From: Methylomicrobium sp035916875 | Lineage (GTDB): Bacteria > Pseudomonadota > Gammaproteobacteria > Methylococcales > Methylomonadaceae | Reading direction: 5' to 3' | DNA length: 64,000 nt | NCBI RefSeq assembly: GCF_035916875.1 | Contig: NZ_JAXUHN010000089.1 | Coordinates: 1 to 64,000 of the forward strand | Shown here: positions 7,987 through 16,866 of the stretch, piece by piece | Layout: each line of letters starts with the position of its first letter | Position numbering within the stretch: position 1 is the first letter of the stretch | The notes under the pieces: generated by a model | Seen by the model: only the letters and a program-made list of their open reading frames with translations | Database searches by the model: none | Told to the model about the DNA's origin: nothing | Position numbers and translations under genes: made by a program

Positions 7987-9486
7987 ATGGCAGAAATTGA
8001 ACAAGACGAACAAGAATTAATTCGCCTCCGCCGCGCCAAATTGAACGCGCTGCGCGAAAGCGGCATCGCGTTTCCGACCGATTTTCGGCGCAACGTGGTG
8101 GCCGGCGAAGTGCTGGCCGAATACGGCGAAAAATCGAAGGAAGAACTCGAAGAAAGTCCGCTGCGCGTGAAGGTCGCAGGAAGGATCATGACCCGGCGGA
8201 TCATGGGCAAGGCAAGCTTTTGCCACATTCAGGACATGTCCGGTCAAATCCAGCTGTATGTGACCCGCGATGCGCTACCCGGCGATTTCTACAACGAGCA
8301 GTTCAAGAAATGGGACATCGGCGACATCGTCGGCGCGGAAGGCGCGCTGTTCAAGACCAATGCGGGCGAGCTCAGCGTGAAGGTCGACGACATTCGCCTA
8401 TTGACCAAATCACTGCGCCCTCTGCCGGAAAAATTCCACGGCATCGCCGATCAGGAAATCAAGTACCGCCAGCGTTATCTGGACCTGATCATGAGCGAAT
8501 CGTCGCGCAATACGTTTTTGCTGCGCTCGCGCGTCGTCGCCTATATCCGCGATTTTTTGATCAAACGCGAGTTCCTCGAAGTCGAGACGCCGATGATGCA
8601 GGCGATTCCGGGCGGCGCGACCGCGCGGCCGTTCGTGACCCATCACAATGCGCTGGACATGCAGCTGTTCCTCAGGATCGCGCCGGAACTGTATTTGAAA
8701 CGCCTGGTCGTCGGCGGCTTCGAGCGGGTTTTCGAGATCAACCGCAATTTCCGTAACGAAGGTCTCTCGACCCGGCACAATCCGGAATTCACGATGCTCG
8801 AATTCTATCAGGCCTATGCCGAGTACGGCGATCTGATGGATCTGACCGAAGCGATGCTGCGCGGCCTGGCCGAGGAAGTCGTCGGTCGGACGGTGATCAC
8901 CTATCAGGGCGAAGACTACGATTTCGGCAAGCCGTTCGAAAGGATGACCGTGTTCGAATCGATCCTGCGCTTCAATCCGGATCTGGCCGCGGCCGACATC
9001 GACAACCGCGACGGCGCGATCGCTGTCTGTAAAAAGCTGAATTTGCCGGTCAAGGACGGTTACGGCCTCGGCAAATTGCAGATCGAGATTTTCGAAAAAA
9101 CGGTCGAAAGCCGGCTGATGAACCCGACCTTCATCACCGCTTATCCGGTCGAGGTGTCGCCGCTCGCGCGCCGAAACGACCAGGATCCGTTCATTACCGA
9201 TCGTTTCGAATTCTTCGTCGGCGGGCGCGAAATCGCGAACGGCTTTACCGAGTTGAACGATGCGGAAGATCAGGCCGCGCGCTTCCAGAAACAGGTCGAG
9301 GAAAAGGAAGCGGGCGATGACGAAGCGATGCATTTCGATGCGGACTACATCGTCGCGCTCGAACACGGCATGCCGCCGACCGCGGGCGAAGGCATCGGCA
9401 TCGACCGGCTGGTGATGCTGTTCGCGGATGCGCCGTCGATCCGCGACGTGTTGCTGTTTCCGCACCTACGCGCGAAGCATCAGTAG
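7987..9486 (+). CDS. lysS: Lysyl-tRNA synthetase, class II
   Basis: 499 residues, the usual length. An OB-fold anticodon-binding domain (about residues 55-165) precedes the class II catalytic core, with motif 2 (FRNEGLSTRHNPEFTMLEFY, about residues 255-275) and motif 3 (GIGIDRLVMLF, near 470-480). It attaches lysine to tRNA-Lys. It normally follows prfB directly in gammaproteobacteria; here the two are separated by the HEPN pair. Confidence 0.97.
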   Translation: MAEIEQDEQELIRLRRAKLNALRESGIAFPTDFRRNVVAGEVLAEYGEKSKEELEESPLRVKVAGRIMTRRIMGKASFCHIQDMSGQIQLYVTRDALPGDFYNEQFKKWDIGDIVGAEGALFKTNAGELSVKVDDIRLLTKSLRPLPEKFHGIADQEIKYRQRYLDLIMSESSRNTFLLRSRVVAYIRDFLIKREFLEVETPMMQAIPGGATARPFVTHHNALDMQLFLRIAPELYLKRLVVGGFERVFEINRNFRNEGLSTRHNPEFTMLEFYQAYAEYGDLMDLTEAMLRGLAEEVVGRTVITYQGEDYDFGKPFERMTVFESILRFNPDLAAADIDNRDGAIAVCKKLNLPVKDGYGLGKLQIEIFEKTVESRLMNPTFITAYPVEVSPLARRNDQDPFITDRFEFFVGGREIANGFTELNDAEDQAARFQKQVEEKEAGDDEAMHFDADYIVALEHGMPPTAGEGIGIDRLVMLFADAPSIRDVLLFPHLRAKHQ

Positions 9487-9537
9487 GTACGCATTATGCC
9501 CTTCAGGGTATTGCGCGCCTTTCCTTTACGTAATTAG

Positions 9538-9581
9538 AGTGGTGCGCGGTAACCCTCATGGGGTATAAATGCGCACCCTAC
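9538..9581. repeat. Intergenic inverted repeat
   Basis: GTGGTGCGC near 9540 and GCGCACCC near 9571 form an imperfect hairpin around CCCTCATGGGG, in the gap between the convergent lysS and clpX. It looks like a REP-type element. Confidence 0.45.
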
Positions 9582-9589
9582 GGCGGACA

Positions 9590-9620
9590 TAAAAAAGGAG
9601 CTATTAAGCTCCTTTTTTAT
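9590..9620. terminator. Bidirectional rho-independent terminator between lysS and clpX
   Basis: AAAAAAGGAGCT / AGCTCCTTTTTT hairpin with runs of A and T on both sides, so it can end both the rightward lysS transcript and the leftward clpX transcript. Confidence 0.85.
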
Positions 9621-9622
9621 AC

Positions 9623-10897
9623 TCAAACTTCCGAGGAAGCCTTTTTTTGATCCGACTTGTAGACCAGGATCGGTTCGGATTCGCCGCGAATCACGTTTTC
9701 GTCGATCACGACTTTGCAAATATCTTCTTCCGAAGGCAAATCGTACATTGTGTTCAACAACACATTTTCGACGATCGTTCTGAGCCCACGCGCGCCGGTT
9801 TTGCGCTCCATCGATTTACGCGCGATCGCACGTAGCGATTCGGGGCGGAATTCGAGTTCGGCGCCTTCCATCTCGAACAGGTGTTGATATTGCTTGACCA
9901 AGGCATTTTTCGGCTCGGTCAAAATCTGCACCAACGCATCCTCGTCGAGTTCTTCGAGCGTCGCGACGACCGGCAGACGGCCGACAAATTCCGGAATCAG
10001 ACCGTATTTGATCAAATCCTCGGCTTCTACCTCGGAAAATACTTCGCCGACATTTTTCTTCTCGTCCTTCGATTTGACTTCGGCCGAGAAACCGATGCCG
10101 CCTTTTTCGGAGCGCGCCTTGATGACACGGTCGAGCCCCGCAAACGCACCGCCGACGATGAACAGGATATTCGCGGTATTGACCTGCAAAAACTCCTGCT
10201 GCGGATGCTTGCGCCCGCCTTGCGGAGGCACCGAAGCGACCGTGCCTTCGATCAGTTTCAACAGCGCCTGCTGCACGCCTTCGCCGGACACGTCGCGAGT
10301 GATCGACGGATTGTCCGATTTGCGTGAAATCTTGTCGATTTCATCGATATATACGATGCCGTTTTCGGCCTTTTCGACATCGTAATCGCATTTTTGCAAA
10401 ATTTTCAGGATGATGTTTTCGACATCTTCGCCGACATAGCCGGCTTCGGTCAATGTCGTCGCATCGGCTATCGTGAACGGCACATCCAGCAATCGAGCCA
10501 GCGTTTCGGCGAGCAAAGTCTTACCGGAACCGGTCGGGCCGATCAGCAAAATATTGCTTTTGCCCAATTCGACGCCGTCTTTTTTGGTTTTATTTCTGAG
10601 CCGTTTGTAATGATTGTAAACTGCGACCGCCAAAATCTTTTTTGCGCGGTCCTGTCCAATCACATAAGCATCAAGTTCCTTCCTGATTTCTTTCGGCTTC
10701 GGCAGATGGCCGTTTTTAAAGGAAGAGGATTCTTCCTGCAATTCGTCCTTGATGATGTCGTTGCAAAGTTCGACGCATTCGTCGCAAACATACACGGAAG
10801 GGCCCGCGATCAGCTTGCGGACTTCGTGCTGACTCTTCCCGCAAAAAGAACAGTACAGCAGCTTGTCCTCGTCTTTGCCCCTTTTGTCATTACTCAT
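9623..10897 (-). CDS. clpX: ATP-dependent Clp protease ATP-binding subunit ClpX
   Basis: 424 residues, the normal length. The N-terminal zinc-binding domain has cysteines in CSFCGKSQHEV and YVCDECVELC (residues about 16-47). The AAA+ core has Walker A GPTGSGKT and the LTEAGYVGEDVE pore-associated segment. ClpX unfolds tagged proteins and feeds them into ClpP. Third gene of tig-clpP-clpX, 98 bp after clpP. Confidence 0.97.
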   Translation of the reverse strand: MSNDKRGKDEDKLLYCSFCGKSQHEVRKLIAGPSVYVCDECVELCNDIIKDELQEESSSFKNGHLPKPKEIRKELDAYVIGQDRAKKILAVAVYNHYKRLRNKTKKDGVELGKSNILLIGPTGSGKTLLAETLARLLDVPFTIADATTLTEAGYVGEDVENIILKILQKCDYDVEKAENGIVYIDEIDKISRKSDNPSITRDVSGEGVQQALLKLIEGTVASVPPQGGRKHPQQEFLQVNTANILFIVGGAFAGLDRVIKARSEKGGIGFSAEVKSKDEKKNVGEVFSEVEAEDLIKYGLIPEFVGRLPVVATLEELDEDALVQILTEPKNALVKQYQHLFEMEGAELEFRPESLRAIARKSMERKTGARGLRTIVENVLLNTMYDLPSEEDICKVVIDENVIRGESEPILVYKSDQKKASSEV

Positions 10898-10995
10898 ATC
10901 AATACCTGAACTTATCCAAAAGTGGAGAGATTATTTTTTCTCTTGGACAAAGAATATCCCCAAACCTTCGAAAAAAAAACAAATTTCTATGGCCT

Positions 10996-11628
10996 TTAAA
11001 GCCGACTCGACAAAACCTTGTCGACCAAACCATAATTGACCGCCTCGTCGGCGCTCATAAAATTATCCCGATCGGTGTCGACCCGAATCTTTTCGATCGG
11101 CTGGCCGGTGTGATGCGCCATGATTTTATTCAGCCTATCGCGCACGGCCAGAATCTCCTGTGCATGAATCGCTATATCCGACGCCTGGCCCTGAAAGCCG
11201 CCGAGCGGTTGATGTATCATCATTCGGGAATGCGGCAGGCAGTAGCGCTTGCCTTGCGCGCCGCCGGTCAACAGCAAAGCGCCCATGCTCGCGGCCTGGC
11301 CGATGCACATCGTGCTGACGTCGGGCTTGATGAATTGCATCGTGTCATAGATCGACATGCCGGCGGTCACCGAACCGCCCGGCGAGTTGATATACAGATG
11401 AATGTCCTTGTCCGGGTTTTCCGACTCCAGAAACAGCAGCTGCGCGACGACCAGATTGGCCATGTAGTCTTCGACCTGGCCGACCAGAAAAATCACGCGC
11501 TCCTTGAGCAATCGAGAATAAATGTCGAAAGAGCGTTCGCCACGCGCGGTCTGTTCGACGACGATCGGCACCAAGCCGCCCGCCGCTTCTATCGTCATCG
11601 CCGGATTGATCATCTGTTGCTTGAACAT
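10996..11628 (-). CDS. clpP: ATP-dependent Clp protease proteolytic subunit
   Basis: 210 residues. The catalytic serine lies in GQAASMGALLLTGG and the histidine in HSRMMIHQPLGG, the usual serine-protease ClpP pattern. It forms the tetradecameric chamber served by ClpX. The gene begins 6 bp after tig and precedes clpX, the standard proteobacterial order. Confidence 0.97.
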   Translation of the reverse strand: MFKQQMINPAMTIEAAGGLVPIVVEQTARGERSFDIYSRLLKERVIFLVGQVEDYMANLVVAQLLFLESENPDKDIHLYINSPGGSVTAGMSIYDTMQFIKPDVSTMCIGQAASMGALLLTGGAQGKRYCLPHSRMMIHQPLGGFQGQASDIAIHAQEILAVRDRLNKIMAHHTGQPIEKIRVDTDRDNFMSADEAVNYGLVDKVLSSRL

Positions 11629-11634
11629 GTTGTA

Positions 11635-12936
11635 TTACCGTGTTTGGTTATCCATCAAATCGTAAAAGCTCAGGCTTTCGTCCTGAATCTTCGCTTTTGC
11701 GACGAGCCAGTCCACGGCCTGATCTTCCAGCACCATGTTCTTGACGTCGTCCAGTCTTTTCTCGTCCGCATAATACCAACTGATCACATCCTGAGGGCGT
11801 TCATAGTTTTGCGCCATCTCTTCGATCGTGTTGCGGACGCGGGCATCGTCCAGCTTGATTTCGCCCTGGTCGATCACTTCTGCCAGAATCAGGCCGACTG
11901 CAACGCGGCGCTTGGCTTGCTCTTCGAACAAATCTTTCGGCAGATCCAGTTCCTCGAATTTGACTTTTCTTTTCTTGGCGTTTTCCTTGTACGGCGCCAT
12001 CAGATTCTCGATTTCGCCGTCGATCAACGCATTCGGAATCGAGACAGAAACCGCTCCATACAGCGCATCCATCACCGAATTTTTCAGGCGGGCCGCCAAG
12101 GCTTGCGCCAGTTGGCGCTCCATCGTGTTGCGGATATCGTCGCGGAAAGCCGCCGTGTCGCCGTCCTCGATGCCGTGCTTTTTGATGAAGTCCGCATCGA
12201 TTTCCGGCAACGCCGATTCTTCGACCTTGATCACCTCGACTTCAAATTCGGCCGCTTTGCCGGCAAGCGTGTCCTTGCCGTAGTTTTCCGGGAAGGTCGC
12301 GGTAAACGTGGTTTTCGCGCCTGCCACCAAGCCGATCAGGTTGTCTTCGAAGCCGGGAATCATTTGATTGGCGCCGATCTCAACCAGATAATTCTCGACC
12401 GTGCCGTCGGTAAAGTTTTCGCCATCGACGCTGCCGGCAAACGTGATCGTGATGCGATCTTGAGCCTGTGATGCGCGCTCGACGGTTTGCCAAGTTTTCT
12501 GCCGTACCCGCAGCTTTTCGATCATCGCATCGACATCGCTCTCGGTCACTTCGGCGACCGGACGTTTAACTTCCATGCCGTTGACGCCGTCCAGCGAAAT
12601 TTCGGGATACACTTCGAATTCGGCGGTGTATTTAAAGCCTTCGCTCTCATCGGCCGAATGAATGTTGGGGTAGCCGGCCGGCCTGAGTTGCTCTTTGGAC
12701 AGGGCTTCAAAATAAGTGCTTTGGATCAGATCGCCGGTCACTTCGCCGCGCACCCGCTCGCCGTATAACTTGTTTATCACTTGCTGAGGGGCCTTGCCGG
12801 GCCGAAAACCATCGATTTTAACATTCTTGGATAATGACTTTAAACGCGCGGCTACTTTCTCCTGAATGACTTCTTCAGGCACGCTGACAATCATTTTTCT
12901 GCTTAATTCTGATGTCTTTTCGACAGAAACCTGCAT
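11635..12936 (-). CDS. tig: Trigger factor (ribosome-associated chaperone and prolyl isomerase)
   Basis: 433 residues, typical length. The N-terminal ribosome-binding domain has the signature near residues 44-48 (GFRPGKAP), followed by a FKBP-type isomerase domain (about 150-245) and a helical C-terminal chaperone domain. It binds nascent chains at the exit tunnel. First gene of tig-clpP-clpX and downstream of tRNA-Leu(UAG) in the same direction. Confidence 0.96.
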   Translation of the reverse strand: MQVSVEKTSELSRKMIVSVPEEVIQEKVAARLKSLSKNVKIDGFRPGKAPQQVINKLYGERVRGEVTGDLIQSTYFEALSKEQLRPAGYPNIHSADESEGFKYTAEFEVYPEISLDGVNGMEVKRPVAEVTESDVDAMIEKLRVRQKTWQTVERASQAQDRITITFAGSVDGENFTDGTVENYLVEIGANQMIPGFEDNLIGLVAGAKTTFTATFPENYGKDTLAGKAAEFEVEVIKVEESALPEIDADFIKKHGIEDGDTAAFRDDIRNTMERQLAQALAARLKNSVMDALYGAVSVSIPNALIDGEIENLMAPYKENAKKRKVKFEELDLPKDLFEEQAKRRVAVGLILAEVIDQGEIKLDDARVRNTIEEMAQNYERPQDVISWYYADEKRLDDVKNMVLEDQAVDWLVAKAKIQDESLSFYDLMDNQTR

Positions 12937-13035
12937 TTCTTTACCTCAAATTGTTTGGAATATGTATTTTTAAGAGCGCCTTGCGGCTTAGGAACGGAAA
13001 AGCCGGCCTGGAACGCCTGCTTCTTAATTGAATCA

Positions 13036-13120
13036 TGGTGCGAATGGAGAGACTCGAACTCTCACAGGCTACCCTACTGGAACCTAAATCCAGCGCGTCT
13101 ACCAGTTCCGCCACATTCGC
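13036..13120 (-). tRNA. tRNA-Leu (anticodon UAG)
   Basis: On the minus strand the acceptor arms GCGAATG / CATTCGC pair perfectly, with discriminator A and an encoded CCA. The anticodon stem CTGGA/TCCAG encloses the loop TTTAGGT, giving UAG. A long variable arm and TTCGAGTCT T-loop are present, as expected for leucine tRNA. 85 nt including CCA. Confidence 0.95.
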
Positions 13121-13365
13121 ACATATAATGAACATATCATTTTAACAGAGACTTTCATTCATGACCAATTATATTCGCTTAAATGCTCTTTATGCTGACG
13201 TTTTATTTGCTTGTCTATAATTCGAGGGGCGGTTTTTCCGGCATTGCCGGCCTTTTTCCACTTATACAAAATATTTCTTTATTATTAAATTATACTGAAC
13301 CGACTCTAACCTAAAATTAATCCCGTGTTTTAAACCGGCCGCTTTAGCCAACCGCCATTTAGTTT

Positions 13366-16300
13366 ATGCCGTATTTTCCCAGCCGTTTTTCTCGTCACCT
13401 TGCCTCGTCGCTCGGAGGGTTTAGCCCCTGGTCGGCTTTATTCGTGATGCTGATCAGCCTGTTGGTTCTCGGCGGCTGGATTTGGGATGTGGCGGCATTA
13501 AAGGCGATTTTGCCTGGCTGGGCGACGATGAAGCCATTAACGGCAATAGGCCTGCTTTTGGCCGGCGCCGCGCTTTGGCTGCTGCATCGGAATGAAAACG
13601 GTTTACTTCAGCGAAGACTCGGATTGAGTTGTTCGGCACTGGTCGCGCTGATAGGCGGCCTCATTCTGCTGGAATATGAGGCCGATATCAATTCTGACCT
13701 CGACCCGTGGCTTTTCCGCGACTCGGTATTGGCGGAAGGCGGACTTTATCCCGGACGCCCCTCGCCGAGCACGGCCTTCTGCCTATTACTGTCAGGTATC
13801 TCGTTGATGGCTATGGATCTCAACCGAGTCTGGCTCGCCTCTCTCCTGGCTTTGCAAATTCTATTGATTTGTCTGTTGGCGCTGGTGGGCTATGCCTACG
13901 GCGTCTCGGCGCTGTATCGAATCGAGCCGTATGCTTCCATTGCGATGCATACCGCTGTGTTGTTGTTCATGCTGGCATTGGGGATTTTGTCTGCGCGCCC
14001 GGAGCCTTTCCTGTCCCGGTTGACTTCTCCGCTGGCAGGCAGCCTGATGGCGCGGCGACTGCTTCCTGCAGCCATTTTATTTCCTTTTGCGGTTGGCCGG
14101 CTGCAATTGGCAAACCTGCATGCCGGCATATATGGCGCCGATTTTGGCTGGGCACTATTTACAACGCTTTATATTATCGTCTTCAGCGCTCTGATTTACT
14201 GGACCGCAGGCCTGCTTAACCGGGCCGACGCCGGGCGAGAGGCCACCTTTGCCGCGTTGCGCGAAAGCGAGGAGCGTTTCCGCCTGCTTGTTGACGCCTC
14301 GCCGAACGGCGTGCTGATGGCCGGTGTGGACGGCCGCATCAGGTTGGCAAATCATCGGGCCGAGACATTGCTTGGCTTTGCAGCCGGCCAGTTGCTGGGA
14401 CTTCCTATCGAAACACGGATTAAGCATCGACTGAGCGGCCGCCGTGACTGGCTTCGGGACGCCTTCGCCGCGGGCCCTCAAATACACACAACGCCCCCAG
14501 GTCACGAATTGTCCTGCGTGCGCCAAGACGACTCGGAGTTTCCGGTCGAGATGGATCTGAATCCGCTTGAAACCCGCGAAGGCAGTATGCTGCTGATCAC
14601 CTTTGTCGATATCACCGAGCGCAAGCGCACCGAGGAAGACCGCAGCCGGTTCGTCGCGCTCGCCAACGGCAGCACCGAATTCATCGGCATGTGCGACAAG
14701 GATTTTAACCCGTTCTATGTGAATCCCGCCGGCCTGCGTTTGGTCGGTTTCGAAAGCCTTACCGCCGCCAACGCGGTCCAGGTTCAGGATTTCTTCTTTC
14801 CCGAGGATCAAACGTTCATCACCGAAGAGTTTTTTCCGCGGGTGGTGCGCGAAGGCCACGCAGAAGTCGAAATTCGCTTCCGGCATTTCCAAACCGGCGA
14901 GGCGATCTGGATGCTCTATAACGTTTTCAATCTGCGCGATACGAGCGGCGCAATCACCGGCTGGGCCACCGTCAGCCGCAACATTCACGACCGTAAACGC
15001 CTCGAGGCGCGTTTTCGAGCCGCGATCGAGTGCGCACCGACAGGTATGGTCATGATCGACGGCGAGGGCGAGATTGTGCTCGTCAATGCCCAAACCGAGC
15101 ATTTGTTCGGCTATGAACGCAACGAACTGCTCGGCCAAACGGTCGAGATTCTGCTGCCCGAACATTTCCGCGCCAAACACCCCCCACAACGCAAGGCGTT
15201 TTTCTGCGCGCCGGAAGCGCGTCGGATGGGCCACGGGCGCGAGCTATTCGGGCGGCGCAAGGACGGTTCCGAAGTTCCGGTCGAAATCGGCCTGAATCCG
15301 CTCAGAACCGATGAAGGGCCGTTCGTGCTTGCGGCGATCGTCGATATCACCGAGCGCAAGCGCGCCGAGGCAGCGTCGCGCGAAAGCGAGGAACGGTTCC
15401 GGCTGATGGTGGAAGGCGTCCAGGACTATGCCATTTTCATGCTTGACCCCAAAGGCCGCATCATCAGCTGGAATGTCGGCTCCGAACGTATCACCGGCTA
15501 TGAAGCCGGCGAAATCATCGGCCGACATTTTTCGCTATTTTACACCGAACAAGACGCCGCCGCGAAGAAGCCTGCACTCGAATTGGAGGAGGCTACCCGC
15601 GAAGGGCGATATGTAGAGGAAGCCTTGCGGGTCAGAAAGGACGGCTCCCATTATTGGGCCAACGTGATTCTGACCGCGCTGCGCGATTCGGCGGGCAAGT
15701 TGCGCGGTTTCGCCAAAGTGACCCAAGACATCACCGAAAGGAAACAGGCGGAAGAAAAAATTCTGCGGATCAACTCGGAACTCGAAGAACGGGTCGCCTG
15801 CCGCACCCGGGAGCTCGAAACCGCCAATGTTCGCCTGATCAAGGAATTGGCCGAACGCCATCGCGCCGAAGCCGAAACCGACCAGTTCTTCACAATGTCG
15901 GCGGATTTGATCTGCATTGTCGGGGCGGACGGCCGTCTCCGCCGCGTGAATACCGCCTTCGAAACGACGCTGGACTACTCTCTCGCGGAATTGTCAAACC
16001 GTCCGCTGCTGAACTTCGTCCATCCGGACGATCTGCCATCCACGCTGGCGGAGATGGAAAAACTCGCACGAGGCGAGCCAACCATCCGCTATGAGAATCG
16101 TTACCGCTGTAAGGACGGCTTTTACAAATGGCTGGGCTGGACTTCCCAGCCGGCTCCAGGCTACGGGTTTTATGCAATAGCCCGCGATATCACCGAACGC
16201 AAATTGGATGAAGCGCGTATTGCAACTTCCCTGCATGAAAAAGAGGTTTTGCTAAAGGAGATTCACCATCGGGTTAAAAACAATCTGCAGGTGATCGCCA

Positions 16301-16866
16301 GCCTGCTCCGCCTTCAGGCCGATACACTGGCCGATCCCGCCGCCCGCGAGTTGTTTATGGAAAGCCAGCGACGGGTCCGCTCGATGGCGCTGGTACACGA
16401 GCAGCTCTATCAATCGAGCGGCCTGGCCAACATCAATATGCCGGAATATATCTCCAGCCTGGTCAATTACATCCGTAGGTCTTATAGCCATTCCCCCGCA
16501 GCGATCCGGTTTAGAATCGAAATCGCCGACATCGAACTGGATATAGAGCGCGCAGTACCGCTCGGCCTGATCATCAGCGAACTGGTCGCCAACGGTTTCA
16601 AGCACGCCTTTAGAGACCCTCCGGCCGCTCCCGCCGGCGAGCTCCGAGTCATACTGACGAGCACAGAGGCGGACGATCTGACTCTGGAAGTCGGCGACAA
16701 CGGCTGCGGCATCCCGGACGGCGTGGAAATCGACAAACCATCATCAATGGGACTTCACCTTGTGCAATCTTTCGTTCTGCAATTAAATGGCCGCATGACG
16801 GTTCAGCGTCAGCCGCATGCCGTTTTCTCCATCGTCATCCCGGTAAAGAAGGTTAATCATGTGTAA
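13366..16866 (+). CDS. Multi-PAS sensor histidine kinase (HisKA_2 type)
   Basis: 1166 residues. About residues 20-290 hold several hydrophobic membrane segments forming an integral-membrane sensor. There follow about five PAS domains (starting near 305, 430, 550, 675 and 845), several ending in the DITERK boundary motif; a coiled coil lies near 795-840. The phosphorylation site is EIHHRVKNNLQVIASLL (about residue 968), the HisKA_2 type, and the C-terminal ATPase domain has GDNGCGIPDG. The stop overlaps the next gene by 8 bp, so the kinase and the c-di-GMP protein behind it are almost certainly partners. The ligand is unknown. Confidence 0.9.
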   Translation: MPYFPSRFSRHLASSLGGFSPWSALFVMLISLLVLGGWIWDVAALKAILPGWATMKPLTAIGLLLAGAALWLLHRNENGLLQRRLGLSCSALVALIGGLILLEYEADINSDLDPWLFRDSVLAEGGLYPGRPSPSTAFCLLLSGISLMAMDLNRVWLASLLALQILLICLLALVGYAYGVSALYRIEPYASIAMHTAVLLFMLALGILSARPEPFLSRLTSPLAGSLMARRLLPAAILFPFAVGRLQLANLHAGIYGADFGWALFTTLYIIVFSALIYWTAGLLNRADAGREATFAALRESEERFRLLVDASPNGVLMAGVDGRIRLANHRAETLLGFAAGQLLGLPIETRIKHRLSGRRDWLRDAFAAGPQIHTTPPGHELSCVRQDDSEFPVEMDLNPLETREGSMLLITFVDITERKRTEEDRSRFVALANGSTEFIGMCDKDFNPFYVNPAGLRLVGFESLTAANAVQVQDFFFPEDQTFITEEFFPRVVREGHAEVEIRFRHFQTGEAIWMLYNVFNLRDTSGAITGWATVSRNIHDRKRLEARFRAAIECAPTGMVMIDGEGEIVLVNAQTEHLFGYERNELLGQTVEILLPEHFRAKHPPQRKAFFCAPEARRMGHGRELFGRRKDGSEVPVEIGLNPLRTDEGPFVLAAIVDITERKRAEAASRESEERFRLMVEGVQDYAIFMLDPKGRIISWNVGSERITGYEAGEIIGRHFSLFYTEQDAAAKKPALELEEATREGRYVEEALRVRKDGSHYWANVILTALRDSAGKLRGFAKVTQDITERKQAEEKILRINSELEERVACRTRELETANVRLIKELAERHRAEAETDQFFTMSADLICIVGADGRLRRVNTAFETTLDYSLAELSNRPLLNFVHPDDLPSTLAEMEKLARGEPTIRYENRYRCKDGFYKWLGWTSQPAPGYGFYAIARDITERKLDEARIATSLHEKEVLLKEIHHRVKNNLQVIASLLRLQADTLADPAARELFMESQRRVRSMALVHEQLYQSSGLANINMPEYISSLVNYIRRSYSHSPAAIRFRIEIADIELDIERAVPLGLIISELVANGFKHAFRDPPAAPAGELRVILTSTEADDLTLEVGDNGCGIPDGVEIDKPSSMGLHLVQSFVLQLNGRMTVQRQPHAVFSIVIPVKKVNHV

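Noticed and set aside
11110..12471. Plus-strand frame opposite clpP and tig
   Set aside because: Shadow of two certain genes.
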